DNA of 64,000 bases. Origin: Oscillospiraceae bacterium (lineage in GTDB: Bacteria; Bacillota; Clostridia; Oscillospirales; Ruminococcaceae). How positions within the stretch are numbered: position 1 is the stretch's first letter; each line of letters begins with the position of its first letter. The notes beneath the pieces are model-generated. The model did not search any database. It saw only the letters and a list, made by a program, of their open reading frames with translations, and was not told the origin of the DNA. Where the stretch lies: assembly GCA_022800935.1 (NCBI GenBank), contig JAAWRH010000013.1, forward strand, positions 1 through 64,000, given 5' to 3'. Positions 10,314-19,143 of the stretch are shown here, piece by piece. Made by a program: the position numbers and the translations under genes.

Positions 10314-10345
10314 CCGACCCCGCTGCCGCACAGCAGCGGGGTCGG
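10314..10345 (+). terminator. Intrinsic terminator of htrA
   Basis: CCGACCCCGCTGC pairs perfectly with GCAGCGGGGTCGG around a six-base loop. The T run behind it is weak. Confidence 0.65.
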
Positions 10346-10381
10346 CCTGTTTATGGTTGCTTCACAGAAGATATCCGTCTG

Positions 10382-11035
10382 TTATTTAAGGGTAAACTTG
10401 CTGGAATTGGATACAACCAGGTCATATCCCCGATGTACAGCCAGAAAAAGCATTACTCCCAATCGAAGTAACACCATCAGGAATGGCTATTTCTGTCAAG
10501 GATCTGCAATCAACAAAAGCTCTACTCCCAATCGAAGTAACACTTGCTCCCTCTATTTCTTTGGGGATGACAGCCTCTGTCACATCCCTATCACAGTATG
10601 TAATGGTGCCAGCAGCCTTATAAAATAGATGTTTCCACCTGTCACAGGGTAAGCGATATCTGTTTCTACCTCCAAAGAGGAGATATTATTTTCAGATGCT
10701 TGGTTTGGAATGATTTCCAGGTTGCCCGCATCCGGCGTGTTTCCATCCTGGACTTCACCCTGGCCCAAATCTTCCCCTTCGCCGTTGTCCGCATCATCTT
10801 CCGGGGCGGGATCGTCTTCATCCACAACGGTATCGCTTGGCGTTTGGTCGGTGTTTTCGTTTTCCCCAGTATTATCCCCGCTGCCGGGTTCCGCTGGGTC
10901 TGCCGGTTCCGTTATGACCGGTTCCTCACCTGTTTGCTCAGGCAATTCCTCCGCTGCCATAACTGGGACAGCAAATGAGCTGGCTAATATGGCGGCTGCC
11001 AGCAAAGCCCCGATTGTTCCTTTGAACTTTCGCAT
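10382..11035 (-). pseudogene. Frameshifted, shortened BspA-type leucine-rich-repeat surface protein
   Basis: The intact frame (start 11035, AGGAGG site) encodes a signal peptide, an acidic Pro/Glu/Asp-rich linker and then VTGGNIYF before drifting to an early stop at 10580. In the next frame the text goes on as DKAAGTITYCDRDVTEAVIP, then SVTSIGSRAFVDCRSLTEI and DGVTSIGSNAFSGCTS, which is the BspA-like LRR_5 pattern, so one base has been lost near 10632. After two repeats another break occurs near 10430, followed by a short tail ending in TAA at 10382. BspA-like proteins are exported adhesins with many more repeats. This copy is decayed and internally shortened. The LRR units also appear as two near-identical 20-base direct repeats near 10455 and 10517. 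Confidence 0.8.
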
Positions 11036-11073
11036 TTTGTCCTCCTCGTTGTCAGTAAATTTAACGCCTTGCA

Positions 11074-11099
11074 GTGTCAAAAGGTATACCTTTTGACAC
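11074..11099. promoter_or_regulatory. Perfect 26-bp palindrome at the LRR gene promoter
   Basis: GTGTCAAAAGGTA followed by its exact reverse complement. On the minus strand the TTGACA in the distal arm (11075-11080) could serve as the -35 box of the LRR pseudogene. The site looks like an operator for a dimeric repressor. Confidence 0.55.
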
Positions 11100-11123
11100 T
11101 AGCACTTATCCTATCCAAAAATT

Positions 11124-11166
11124 AGGGGACCTCAGAATCAGCCGTAAATTGATTCTGAGGTCCCCT
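11124..11166 (-). terminator. Intrinsic terminator of the Tet-like GTPase gene
   Basis: AGGGGACCTCAGAATCA pairs with TGATTCTGAGGTCCCCT (17 bp) and on the minus strand is followed by TAATTTTT. Confidence 0.8.
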
Positions 11167-11174
11167 TAAATTTT

Positions 11175-13139
11175 CTACAGCGCGCTTCTGGCGTGTAAAA
11201 TCCACTTTGCCCTATCCCTGGGGTCAATCCCCCTTCGCTTTGCCGTTGCCCCCAGCTCCAGGGGGCACTCCCGATACCCCGCAAAGCTGCTGGACATCAC
11301 ACCCTTGCCCCCGGTCATAATTCCCCATGTCACCGGGTACTCCATGGACGAGGCCACCGGCAGCAGCGCCTCCATGGTCATCTGACCCTTGTGCATCACC
11401 GGCGGCTCAAAGCTGCCCCGCATGGCTATCACATCCCCTATCAGCTTTCCCGCGTACTCCTCCCCCGCCGTAAACCTGGCCCGTATCACCGGCTCCAGCA
11501 GGGTGGTTCCGGTCTGCTCCAGGGTGTTCATCACCGCCATGGGGGTGGCGGTAAAGAAGTCCAAGGGATGGGTGTGGATCAGGTGATGGCTTCCGCCGAT
11601 AAGCGTAACCTTTAAATCCGTCACCTCCCACCCGTAAAGCCCCTGCTTTAACACGCCAGGCAGGGCGGTTTGGATGTGGGTCTGGTAGCGGTACAGAATC
11701 TGCCGGTCCTGTACCTTGGATTCAAATACCAGCCCCGCCCCCCTGGGCAGCGGCTCTATCTCCAGGTCGATGCATGCCCAGCAGGGCTTGGGCATGGTGT
11801 AATGGTCCCCGCCGGTCCCCCGACGGGTTGGGGTCTCCTTGTAAATCACCGCGGGCGGGGAAAAGGAGGCTTTCAGCCCGAACCGGTCCAGCAGCAGGGC
11901 GGAAAGGACCTCCAGCTGAATCATGCCGGTGATGCTCACCGAAAGCTCCCGCTCCTCCTTCTCCCAGTCCATGTTCAGCAGCGGGTCCTCCTCGGTCAGC
12001 TCCCGGACGGCGGCCACCAGCGGGGAGAGCTCCCCCTCCTCCTGGGGGTAGACCCGCACACGGAGCATGGGAACCGCCATGGCGTATTCCCGCAGAAGGG
12101 GAGCGTCCCCTATCACATCCCCGGTTTTCAGCCCCGGTACCCCGTACAGCGCCCCGATGTCCCCGGCGGATAAGCTGCCCATATCCAGATACCGGTTGCC
12201 CATAATCCGCCGTATCTGCGCCACCTTTTCCGCCTCCTCCGGCGGCTGTCCCCGCAGGGGGACCGGGTCCCGGTTTTGCAGCGTGCCGGAAAACAGCCGC
12301 ACATGGGCGGCCTTTCCCATGGATTTATGATGCTCAATCTTATAGACCACCCCAGACAGCGGCTGGTCTGCCCGCCCTGAGGCACAGGGGAGCAAGCGGA
12401 CCGCCGCGTCCAGCAGCTCCCGAACGCCTGTCCCCATGGCGGCGGAGGCGTAAACCAGCGGGAACAGCCGGGCGGAGGCGGTCTGCTCCGCGGCGGCCTG
12501 GGTCAGCCGGGCCTGGGAGATGGGCCTGTCCTCCAGAAAGAGGGCTGAAATTTCTTCGTCAAAGTCCGCCGTCAGGGAGACCGCGTTGTCGTAAAGCTCC
12601 CCCTCTGTCCAGGACAGGGGAAAGACAGCCGTCTCCCGGCTCCCCTCCCCCGTCACCCCCTGGAGCGGAAGAATGGCCGGGGTGAACTGCTCCCGGAGGG
12701 ATTCCAGTATTTCTGGGAGATTCACCCCTGTCCGGTCTATCTTGTTGACACATAGCAGGGTGGGTATTTTCAGACTGGTCAGGGCCTTCCAGAGGGTTTC
12801 GGTCTGGGCCTGTATCCCCTCGGCGGCGGAAACCAGCAGAATCGCCCCGTCCAGCACCGACAGGCTCCGCTGCACCTCCCCGGCAAAGTCAACGTGGCCG
12901 GGGGTGTCGATGAGGTTGACCTGCACCCTGTTCCATTGGAAGGTGACAGAGGATGCGCGCACCGAGATGCCCCGCTGGCGCTCAATGGGCAGCCAGTCGG
13001 TCTGGGCGGTGCCAGAGTCCACCTTTCCGGCGCTGCGAACCGCCCCGGAAAGGTAGAGCATCTGCTCGGTCAGGGTGGTTTTTCCGGAATCGACGTGGGC
13101 AACCACTCCCAGGTTGATAATCGGTGTGGAGATGGGCAA
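11175..13139 (-). CDS. Ribosomal-protection-type translational GTPase (Tet(M)-like)
   Basis: This encodes a 654-residue GTPase of the EF-G/Tet(M) superfamily. The G domain has AHVDSGKTTLTEQ (G1), DTPGHVDF (G3, with the catalytic His present) and VNKIDR (G4), followed by EF-G-type domains II to V. Its length fits the tetracycline ribosomal protection proteins, which remove tetracycline from the 30S subunit, and the lack of an EF-G G-prime subdomain points the same way. Whether it confers resistance cannot be told: the C-terminal helix and domain IV loops are divergent. The start is TTG at 13139, placed by AAAGGAGGAG; the open frame upstream of it runs through the promoter. A clear promoter and terminator flank it. 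Confidence 0.85.
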   Translation of the reverse strand: MPISTPIINLGVVAHVDSGKTTLTEQMLYLSGAVRSAGKVDSGTAQTDWLPIERQRGISVRASSVTFQWNRVQVNLIDTPGHVDFAGEVQRSLSVLDGAILLVSAAEGIQAQTETLWKALTSLKIPTLLCVNKIDRTGVNLPEILESLREQFTPAILPLQGVTGEGSRETAVFPLSWTEGELYDNAVSLTADFDEEISALFLEDRPISQARLTQAAAEQTASARLFPLVYASAAMGTGVRELLDAAVRLLPCASGRADQPLSGVVYKIEHHKSMGKAAHVRLFSGTLQNRDPVPLRGQPPEEAEKVAQIRRIMGNRYLDMGSLSAGDIGALYGVPGLKTGDVIGDAPLLREYAMAVPMLRVRVYPQEEGELSPLVAAVRELTEEDPLLNMDWEKEERELSVSITGMIQLEVLSALLLDRFGLKASFSPPAVIYKETPTRRGTGGDHYTMPKPCWACIDLEIEPLPRGAGLVFESKVQDRQILYRYQTHIQTALPGVLKQGLYGWEVTDLKVTLIGGSHHLIHTHPLDFFTATPMAVMNTLEQTGTTLLEPVIRARFTAGEEYAGKLIGDVIAMRGSFEPPVMHKGQMTMEALLPVASSMEYPVTWGIMTGGKGVMSSSFAGYRECPLELGATAKRRGIDPRDRAKWILHARSAL

Positions 13140-13215
13140 AACAATCTCCTCCTTTAAAAAAGCCGTCTTTTGTCTTATGGCCAATGGTGTTGTCCACAAT
13201 ACGCGGTACAGTTCC

Positions 13216-13244
13216 ATTGTAAGGTATAAGCAGAAAAATCTCAA
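13216..13244 (-). promoter_or_regulatory. Promoter of the Tet-like gene
   Basis: On the minus strand TTGAGA (13239-13244) and TACAAT (13216-13221) are spaced by 17 bases. The leader of about 70 bases is shorter than the attenuator leader known for tet(M). Confidence 0.7.
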
Positions 13245-13423
13245 CAGGGGCAAAGAAAAATACAAATAAAAACAATCAAAATCCATGCGAAATGGTAATA
13301 TATCAGGGGCCCGCGAGCAAAATATATAGAAGAGACTGTTTGGAAAGGTTTTATTTTTTAACAACTTTTACTAAATTTATCATAATTTTTTAACCCTGTT
13401 TTAAGCGCTTTTTTATTTTATGC

Positions 13424-13452
13424 TTGCATATCCAAGGGCGATATGCTATAAT
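13424..13452 (+). promoter_or_regulatory. Promoter of the sugar-binding protein gene
   Basis: TTGCAT (13424-13429) and TATAAT (13447-13452) are spaced by 17 bases, with a TGC extension before the -10. Confidence 0.75.
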
Positions 13453-13544
13453 GTTATAAATTCAGCAAAAAAAGCCCTTTAAAACGGGCAAAATGCCGAA
13501 TACAACTGGCAAGGATACAAGACGAATTTAAGGAGGACTTACGT

Positions 13545-15188
13545 ATGTCTAAACGTTCCAAAACTGCTGCGGTTCTCAGCGGTGTTCTCGCGTCCGCGAT
13601 GCTTTTGACCGCCTGCTCCGGCAGCACCAGCAGCTCTGGCAGTTCCAGTACAGCAACACCCCCCCCAGATGCAAATTCAAGCAGTCCCGCTAGCTCCGCT
13701 GTTCCCAGCGCAAGCGATTCTCAGCCTGACAGCAATGAGCGGTATGTTATCACCATGCTGGCTCCCTTTTATCAGCAGGAGCCCCCGTCCACCAAAAATA
13801 ATCCTGTTTACGATTACGTTCAGGAAGTCACCGGCGTTGACCTCCAGATTACCTGGACCCCCAACGGCGAAGCGGAGAACAAGTTCAACGTCATGATGGC
13901 GGGCAACGATATGCTCATGGTCATGAACGGCGGCAACGCCTCCTCTTCTAACTTTATCCGTATGTGCGATACCGGCGCTTTCTGGGATTTGACCGATATT
14001 ATCGGGGACTACCCCTTTATCACCGAGACCCTGATGTCCGCCGTTCAGGTCAACTCCAGCCTGACCAAGGGCCGCCGCTACTGCATCCCCTCCGCTGTGC
14101 CGGATGCCCGTATCGGTTTGGTATACCGTCAGGACTGGGTGGAAAACCTGGAGAAAACCGTTGGCTACAAGATGCCGGAAATTCTCTCCGCCCAGGATAT
14201 CTACGACCTGGCGAAGATGTTCACCGAAAACGACCCCGACGGCAACGGCGTCAACGACACCACTGGCTTTAACTATGTAGATGACCAGGACAAGGAGGTC
14301 AACTATGGCTTCAACACCATCGCCGTGGCCTGCGGCGCGCCCAACCGTTACGGCTACCGGGACGGCAAGGTCGTCGCCTATTTCCAGACAGAGGAATATC
14401 GCAACGCCCTGCGCATGATGCACGATATGTACGCCAACGGCTACCTGAATTCCGAGTTTATGACCCTCGGCTCCGGCGCCAAGTACAATCCCATGCTGGA
14501 AGGCCGCGCTGGCTTTATGTTCACCACCGCCACCAACGCCGTAACCCCTGGCGGTAAGTTCGACACTCTGATTGCCACCAACCCGGAGGCAAAGATCGGC
14601 TACAAGCTGCTGACACTGGATCCCAACGGCAATAAGGTCATCAACTCCAACATCACCGGCGTTTCCGGCGGCGTTGTGCTGACCAAGGCAAAGGTTGCCA
14701 CCGAGGACGATGTGCGCCGTATTCTCCAGTTCTTTGTGGACGCCAACCAGGGCGAGGCCGCCAAGGCCATTGACATCGGCATTCAGGACATCCACTACAC
14801 CGTCGGCGCCGATAACACCATCACCATTTCCGAAGACCAGAAGGCCCTCCGCACCAGCGACGGCTCCGAGGAAATCTTCGCCTCCATCATGCCCCGCCGT
14901 ATTCTGGCGGACGACTGGGGCCAGCCCCTCTCCGCAAAGGACAAGATCAACAAGGAATTTGCGGAAAGAACCCAGTTTGCGGTTCCCGATATCTCTGTGG
15001 GCCTGCTTTCCTCTGAAAACGTTCAGCTGGAAAACTCCATCGCTTCTCTGATATACGATGCCCGCGCCCAGTATATCATGGGATTTATTGACGATGCCGC
15101 TTTCGATAAGGCCGTCGAAACCTGGCTGTCCTCCGGCGGCCAGCAGATTCTGGATGAGCTCCAGGCAAACTACGTTCCTGAAAAATAA
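13545..15188 (+). CDS. Sugar ABC transporter substrate-binding lipoprotein
   Basis: This 547-residue lipoprotein is the extracellular receptor of the ABC importer encoded downstream. A signal peptide ends in the lipobox LLTACSG near residue 24, followed by a Ser/Pro-rich tether to about residue 63 that contains a C8 run at 13659-13666, and then a large family 1 solute-binding fold with LAKMFTENDPDGNGVNDTTGF typical of the LplA/YtcQ group. These usually bind oligosaccharides such as uronides or glycan fragments. AAGGAGG precedes the ATG. A strong terminator behind the gene would make it more abundant than the permeases. Confidence 0.92.
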   Translation: MSKRSKTAAVLSGVLASAMLLTACSGSTSSSGSSSTATPPPDANSSSPASSAVPSASDSQPDSNERYVITMLAPFYQQEPPSTKNNPVYDYVQEVTGVDLQITWTPNGEAENKFNVMMAGNDMLMVMNGGNASSSNFIRMCDTGAFWDLTDIIGDYPFITETLMSAVQVNSSLTKGRRYCIPSAVPDARIGLVYRQDWVENLEKTVGYKMPEILSAQDIYDLAKMFTENDPDGNGVNDTTGFNYVDDQDKEVNYGFNTIAVACGAPNRYGYRDGKVVAYFQTEEYRNALRMMHDMYANGYLNSEFMTLGSGAKYNPMLEGRAGFMFTTATNAVTPGGKFDTLIATNPEAKIGYKLLTLDPNGNKVINSNITGVSGGVVLTKAKVATEDDVRRILQFFVDANQGEAAKAIDIGIQDIHYTVGADNTITISEDQKALRTSDGSEEIFASIMPRRILADDWGQPLSAKDKINKEFAERTQFAVPDISVGLLSSENVQLENSIASLIYDARAQYIMGFIDDAAFDKAVETWLSSGGQQILDELQANYVPEK

Positions 15189-15239
15189 AATCTGAGCAGA
15201 GAGAAGCTTTGTCAGATTCACGTTGAAGTCCGCAGAAAA

Positions 15240-15268
15240 CGGGGTGGATTCTCCCACCCCGTTTTTTT
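15240..15268 (+). terminator. Terminator between binding protein and permease genes
   Basis: CGGGGTGG pairs with CCACCCCG around ATTCTC and is followed by seven T bases. It would give partial or full separation of the binding protein mRNA. Confidence 0.85.
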
Positions 15269-15379
15269 CCAAAAAGAAAAACAGCATTTTGTACAAAATT
15301 TTAGAATTGTTTGACAGAAAGCAGAGGAAAACCTTCTAAAAACATTTGGAACGTTTTCGGACAATTTTAATGACGGCTG

Positions 15380-15407
15380 TTGTCTTTTATTTTGTGGGCA
15401 GTACAAT
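15380..15407 (+). promoter_or_regulatory. Candidate second promoter for the permease genes
   Basis: TTGTCT (15380-15385) and TACAAT (15402-15407) are spaced by 16 bases and end 19 bases before the permease start, leaving a very short leader. Confidence 0.4.
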
Positions 15408-15426
15408 TTAGAAAGGAGCGCTGTAT

Positions 15427-16383
15427 ATGTCTGCTGCCTCTGGCACGAACCCGGCGGGAAAGGTGAAAGACCAGCCCCATTGGGTAAAATCCATCATCCG
15501 CAACAAATGGCTTTATATTATGCTGATTCCCGGAATCATCTACTATATTGTCTTTAAATTTTACCCGGCCTCCTACCTGGTCATTGTGTTTCAGGATTAT
15601 TTTCCAACCCTGGGCGTTCAGGGGAGCCCGTGGATCGGCCTTGACAACTTTAAGAGGATGTTTACCTCTACCGCCGTCTACAGCTTCCCGCTTCTGTTTA
15701 AGAATACCATCCTTCTGGCCCTTTATAACCTTCTGTTCTACTTCCCCATTCCCATTATACTGGCCCTGCTGTTAAACGAAATCCGTCATTTCACCTACAA
15801 GCGGGTGCTCCAGTCCTTTATCTACCTCCCCCACTTCCTTTCCTGGTCGGTATTGGTGGGCTTGGTGTACCTGTTTATCGGGCCGACGGGCGTTATCAAC
15901 AAGATGATTACCTCCGCCGGCGGGCAGGCAGTTCAGTTCCTGCTCAACCCGGCCTGGTTCCGTCCCCTTATCGTCATGGAGGTCATCTGGAAGGAGGCAG
16001 GCTGGGGAACCATCATCTACCTTGCGGCTTTGTCCGGTGTGGACGAACAGCTCTATGAGGCCGCTGTGGTGGACGGCGCCAACCGGTTCCATCAGCTCTG
16101 GCACATCACCCTGCCCGCCATCCGGCCAACCATCATCACCATGTTCATCCTGCGCATGGGCAGCTTTATGGACACCGGCTTTGAGCAGATCTACCTGATG
16201 CGCAACTCCATCAACCGCCAGGTTGCCGAGGTCTTCGACACCTATGTCTATGTGGAGGGTATTGTCAACGGAAACTTCAGCTATTCCACCACCGTGGGGC
16301 TTTTTAAATCCCTCATCAGCCTGATTCTGGTGATGATTACCAATAAGATCGCCAATCAACTGGGAGAGGAGGGGATTTTCTAA
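15427..16383 (+). CDS. Sugar ABC transporter permease (LplB type)
   Basis: This 318-residue inner-membrane protein is one of two permeases forming the translocation channel. It has six predicted membrane segments, starting with WLYIMLIPGIIYYIVFKFYP near residue 28. The EAA loop that docks the ATPase reads YEAAVVDGANRFHQLWHITLP near residues 212-232. The closest known type is LplB/YteP, which works with YtcQ-like binding proteins. AAAGGAG precedes the start. Its stop codon overlaps the next start by one base (TAATG). No ATPase gene is nearby, so a shared MsmX-type ATPase encoded elsewhere is likely. Confidence 0.93.
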   Translation: MSAASGTNPAGKVKDQPHWVKSIIRNKWLYIMLIPGIIYYIVFKFYPASYLVIVFQDYFPTLGVQGSPWIGLDNFKRMFTSTAVYSFPLLFKNTILLALYNLLFYFPIPIILALLLNEIRHFTYKRVLQSFIYLPHFLSWSVLVGLVYLFIGPTGVINKMITSAGGQAVQFLLNPAWFRPLIVMEVIWKEAGWGTIIYLAALSGVDEQLYEAAVVDGANRFHQLWHITLPAIRPTIITMFILRMGSFMDTGFEQIYLMRNSINRQVAEVFDTYVYVEGIVNGNFSYSTTVGLFKSLISLILVMITNKIANQLGEEGIF

Positions 16384-17249
16384 TGTCTATCATAAAGAAT
16401 CAAACTGTGGGAAGCCGCATTTTTGACGTTTTTAACTACACCATCATGGGCCTTATCGCAGTGGTCATGGTCTTCCCTCTCTTCTTTGTGGTGATTGGTT
16501 CCTTCTCCATCTCCGGCATGATCGGCGGCTTTAACGCCTTCAGCCTGGATGCCTACAAGTATATCTTCACCACTAACTCCCTGGCGAGGAGCACCATCAA
16601 CTCGGTATTTATCACCGTTGTGGGCACCTTTATCAACATCGTCATGACCTCCATCACCGCCTATGCCCTTTCCAAAAAATACCTGGCGGGACGCAATGTC
16701 ATGATGACCATTATCGTCATCTTCATGCTCTTCAATCCGGGTATGATTCCCAACTACCTGGTGGTCTCCAAGCTGCACATGACCAACTCCTTCCTGTCGC
16801 TGTGGCTGCCGGGTGCAATCAGCGCATACAACATGATCATCATGAAGAACTTCTTCCAGGGACTTCCCGATTCCATTGAGGAATCCGCCAAAATCGATGG
16901 ATGTCACGATCTTCAGGTCTTTTTGAAGATTGTTCTGCCCATCTCCAAGGCGTCTCTGGCAACCATTACACTGTTTTACGCGGTCGGCCACTGGAACAGC
17001 TACTTTAACGCCATGATGTACATCAATGACATCGACAAATGGCCGATTCAGGTGTGGCTGCGGCAGATCATCGTCCTTTCGGTGGGCGGCTTTGCCGGAA
17101 ACGAAAGTCTGGCGGAATTTGCCAAGGTTCCTTCCGACGCTGTAAAGTATGCCGTTATCTGCGTCAGTACCCTGCCGATTATCGTGGTATATCCCTTCCT
17201 GCAAAAGTATTTTGCAAAGGGTGTACTGCTTGGGTCCGTCAAGGGCTGA
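16383..17249 (+). CDS. Sugar ABC transporter permease (YtcP type)
   Basis: This 288-residue protein is the second permease subunit. Six membrane segments are visible, including IMGLIAVVMVFPLFFVVIGSF near residue 21. The EAA loop is EESAKIDGCHDLQVFLKIVLP near residue 162, and it ends in the usual YPFLQKYFAKGVLLGSVKG. Translation is coupled to the first permease by the TAATG overlap. Together with the binding protein at 13545 it makes an importer for a carbohydrate, probably an oligosaccharide. No glycosidase is in the same operon to narrow the substrate. Confidence 0.93.
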   Translation: MSIIKNQTVGSRIFDVFNYTIMGLIAVVMVFPLFFVVIGSFSISGMIGGFNAFSLDAYKYIFTTNSLARSTINSVFITVVGTFINIVMTSITAYALSKKYLAGRNVMMTIIVIFMLFNPGMIPNYLVVSKLHMTNSFLSLWLPGAISAYNMIIMKNFFQGLPDSIEESAKIDGCHDLQVFLKIVLPISKASLATITLFYAVGHWNSYFNAMMYINDIDKWPIQVWLRQIIVLSVGGFAGNESLAEFAKVPSDAVKYAVICVSTLPIIVVYPFLQKYFAKGVLLGSVKG

Positions 17250-17279
17250 TGAATCCTTGATAAATTATCTTCCAAAAAG

Positions 17280-17320
17280 AGCGGGATGAAACGGATTTCT
17301 GTCCGTTTCATCCCGCTTTT
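17280..17320 (+). terminator. Intrinsic terminator of the ABC operon
   Basis: AGCGGGATGAAACGGA pairs with TCCGTTTCATCCCGCT around six bases, followed by a short T run. Confidence 0.8.
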
Positions 17321-17336
17321 ATGCCATTGCCATAAA

Positions 17337-17369
17337 AACGCCCCATGGAACAAAATTCCATGGGGCGTT
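17337..17369 (-). terminator. Intrinsic terminator of the hydrogenase operon
   Basis: AACGCCCCATGGAA pairs with TTCCATGGGGCGTT; on the minus strand a T run follows. It lies back to back with the ABC operon terminator. Confidence 0.8.
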
Positions 17370-17379
17370 AACCGCTTAT

Positions 17380-19143
17380 TTACATGTATTCCGAAGGATC
17401 CAACTCCAGCGCAGGCGCCTGGGGCATCTCCCACGCCTCATGGTCGGTGTGCAGCAGGTGGTGCGCCTTTTCCGACATGGGCTGCTGGAAATACTCCCGG
17501 TAGATCTTCTGAATGGAAGGATTCTCATGGGAGAACCGCAGGTTGGAAATCCGGTCCAGCCCGTACAGGTTCCCGGCGCGGACCTCCGCCAGCTCCTCGC
17601 CGTCGTGGATGGGCTGGCCGCCGCCGCCCACACAGCCGCCGGGACAGGCCATGACTTCCACGAAGTCATAGTGTACATCGCCGCGGCGCAGGGCGCGGAT
17701 CAAACGGCGGGCGTTGCCCAGGCCGCTGGCAACCGCCACCCGGACGGGGGTTCCCGCCAGGTCAAAGGTGGCTTCCTTCCAGCCGTCCATGCCGCGGACA
17801 TCCTTGAAGGCGTCGGGGTCGGGGTTCTTGCCGGTGGCCAGATAGGCGGCAGTCCGCAGGGCCGCCTCCATCACGCCGCCGGTGGCCCCGAAGATGACCC
17901 CCGCGCCGGTGCCGATGCCCAGCGGCAGGTCGCAGGCCTCCTCCGGCAGGTTTTCCACCTGGATGTGCTCCGCGCGGATCATCCTCACAATCTCACGGGT
18001 GGTCAGCACCAGGTCCACATCCTGTCCGGCTCCGGCACTGTCCATGGTAGACAGCTCCGCCTCCGCCTTTTTGGCGGTGCAGGGCATTACCGATACGGAG
18101 AAAATCTTCTCCGGCTCCACGCCCAGCAGCTCGGCATAGTAGGACTTAATCACCGAACCAAACATCTGCTGGGGGGATTTGGCGCTGGAAAGCTGGGGAA
18201 CCAGCTCCGGATACTGGGACTTGAGGAACCGCACCCAGCCGGGGCAGCAGGAGGTGAACATGGGGTAACGGTCCAGAGAATGGTTCTTCATCCGGGCCAT
18301 GAACTCGCTGCCCTCCTCCATAATGGTCAGGTCGGCGCTGAAGTTGGTGTCAAAGATGTGGTCAAAGCCGATGCGGCGCATGGCGGCGACCAGCCTGCCC
18401 ATGGTGGCCTTTTCACGGGGAAGGCCCAGGGCCTCGCCCCAGGCGGCGCGGACCGCGGGGGCAACCTGAACCACGGTGATCTTGTCCGGGTTGGCCAGCA
18501 TGTCGAACATCTTCTGGGTGTCGTCCCGCTCCCGCAGGGCCCCCACGGGGCAATGGGTGATGCACTGTCCGCACAGGGAGCAGTCGGCATCCTCAATGCG
18601 GCGGTTATGGGAGACGTCAACGGTGGTGTGGGAGCCGGTGTTGGAGATATCCCACACGTTCAGGCTCTGGACCTTGTCGCAGATCTGGACGCAGCGCATA
18701 CATTTGATGCACTTGGCGTAATCCCGAATCAGGGGGAAATCCTTTTTCCAGGGGGTGTTGGTCAGCACCTTCTCATAGGGTTCGCTGGTGATGCCAAGGT
18801 CGTTGGCGATGGTCTGCAGGGAGCAATTGCCGCTGCGGACGCAGGACGCGCAGTGGCTGTCGTGCTGGGAGAGGATAAACTCCACATTGGTTCGGCGAAC
18901 CTCCCGGACCTTGGGGCTGTTGGTGTAAAGGACCATCCCCTCCTCCACTACGTTGTTGCAGGCGGTGATGAGCTTCTCCTTGCCCTCCAGCTCCACCATG
19001 CAGACGCGGCAGGCGCCGATTTCATTTACTTCCCTCAGGTAGCACAGGCTGGGAATGGGAATTCCGGCGGACTTGGCCGCGTCGAGGATAGTCGTCCCCT
19101 CTGGGACGGTGATCTGTTTGCGGTCTATGGTCAAAGTCACCAT
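17380..19143 (-). CDS. hydA: [FeFe] hydrogenase, group A catalytic subunit
   Basis: This 587-residue cytoplasmic enzyme makes or oxidises H2. Domains in order are a [2Fe-2S] domain (Cys34, 45, 48, 62), a His-ligated [4Fe-4S] region (HDSHCASCVRSGNC near 94-107), two [4Fe-4S] clusters (CIKCMRCVQIC near 141 and CSLCGQCITHCP near 187), then the H-cluster domain with L1 TSCCPGW, L2 MPCTAKKAE and L3 EVMACPGGCVGGGGQP. All cluster ligands are present. It overlaps the upstream flavoprotein gene by 7 bases, implying one complex that exchanges electrons among ferredoxin, NAD(P)H and protons. The start at 19143 follows GGAGGCAGAG. Confidence 0.95.
   Translation of the reverse strand: MVTLTIDRKQITVPEGTTILDAAKSAGIPIPSLCYLREVNEIGACRVCMVELEGKEKLITACNNVVEEGMVLYTNSPKVREVRRTNVEFILSQHDSHCASCVRSGNCSLQTIANDLGITSEPYEKVLTNTPWKKDFPLIRDYAKCIKCMRCVQICDKVQSLNVWDISNTGSHTTVDVSHNRRIEDADCSLCGQCITHCPVGALRERDDTQKMFDMLANPDKITVVQVAPAVRAAWGEALGLPREKATMGRLVAAMRRIGFDHIFDTNFSADLTIMEEGSEFMARMKNHSLDRYPMFTSCCPGWVRFLKSQYPELVPQLSSAKSPQQMFGSVIKSYYAELLGVEPEKIFSVSVMPCTAKKAEAELSTMDSAGAGQDVDLVLTTREIVRMIRAEHIQVENLPEEACDLPLGIGTGAGVIFGATGGVMEAALRTAAYLATGKNPDPDAFKDVRGMDGWKEATFDLAGTPVRVAVASGLGNARRLIRALRRGDVHYDFVEVMACPGGCVGGGGQPIHDGEELAEVRAGNLYGLDRISNLRFSHENPSIQKIYREYFQQPMSEKAHHLLHTDHEAWEMPQAPALELDPSEYM

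Larger units (their letters stand above)
13140..13544. other. Divergent regulatory gap with two promoters
   Basis: This 405-base gap separates the Tet-like gene (minus) from the sugar-binding protein gene (plus). It holds a minus promoter at 13216-13244 and a plus promoter at 13424-13452. The AT-rich stretch between them shows no gene or convincing fold. Confidence 0.6.

Noticed and set aside
10353-10628. Plus-strand frame with a repeated TPNRSNT sequence
   Set aside because: The repeat is the reverse of the two leucine-rich-repeat units of the minus-strand pseudogene.
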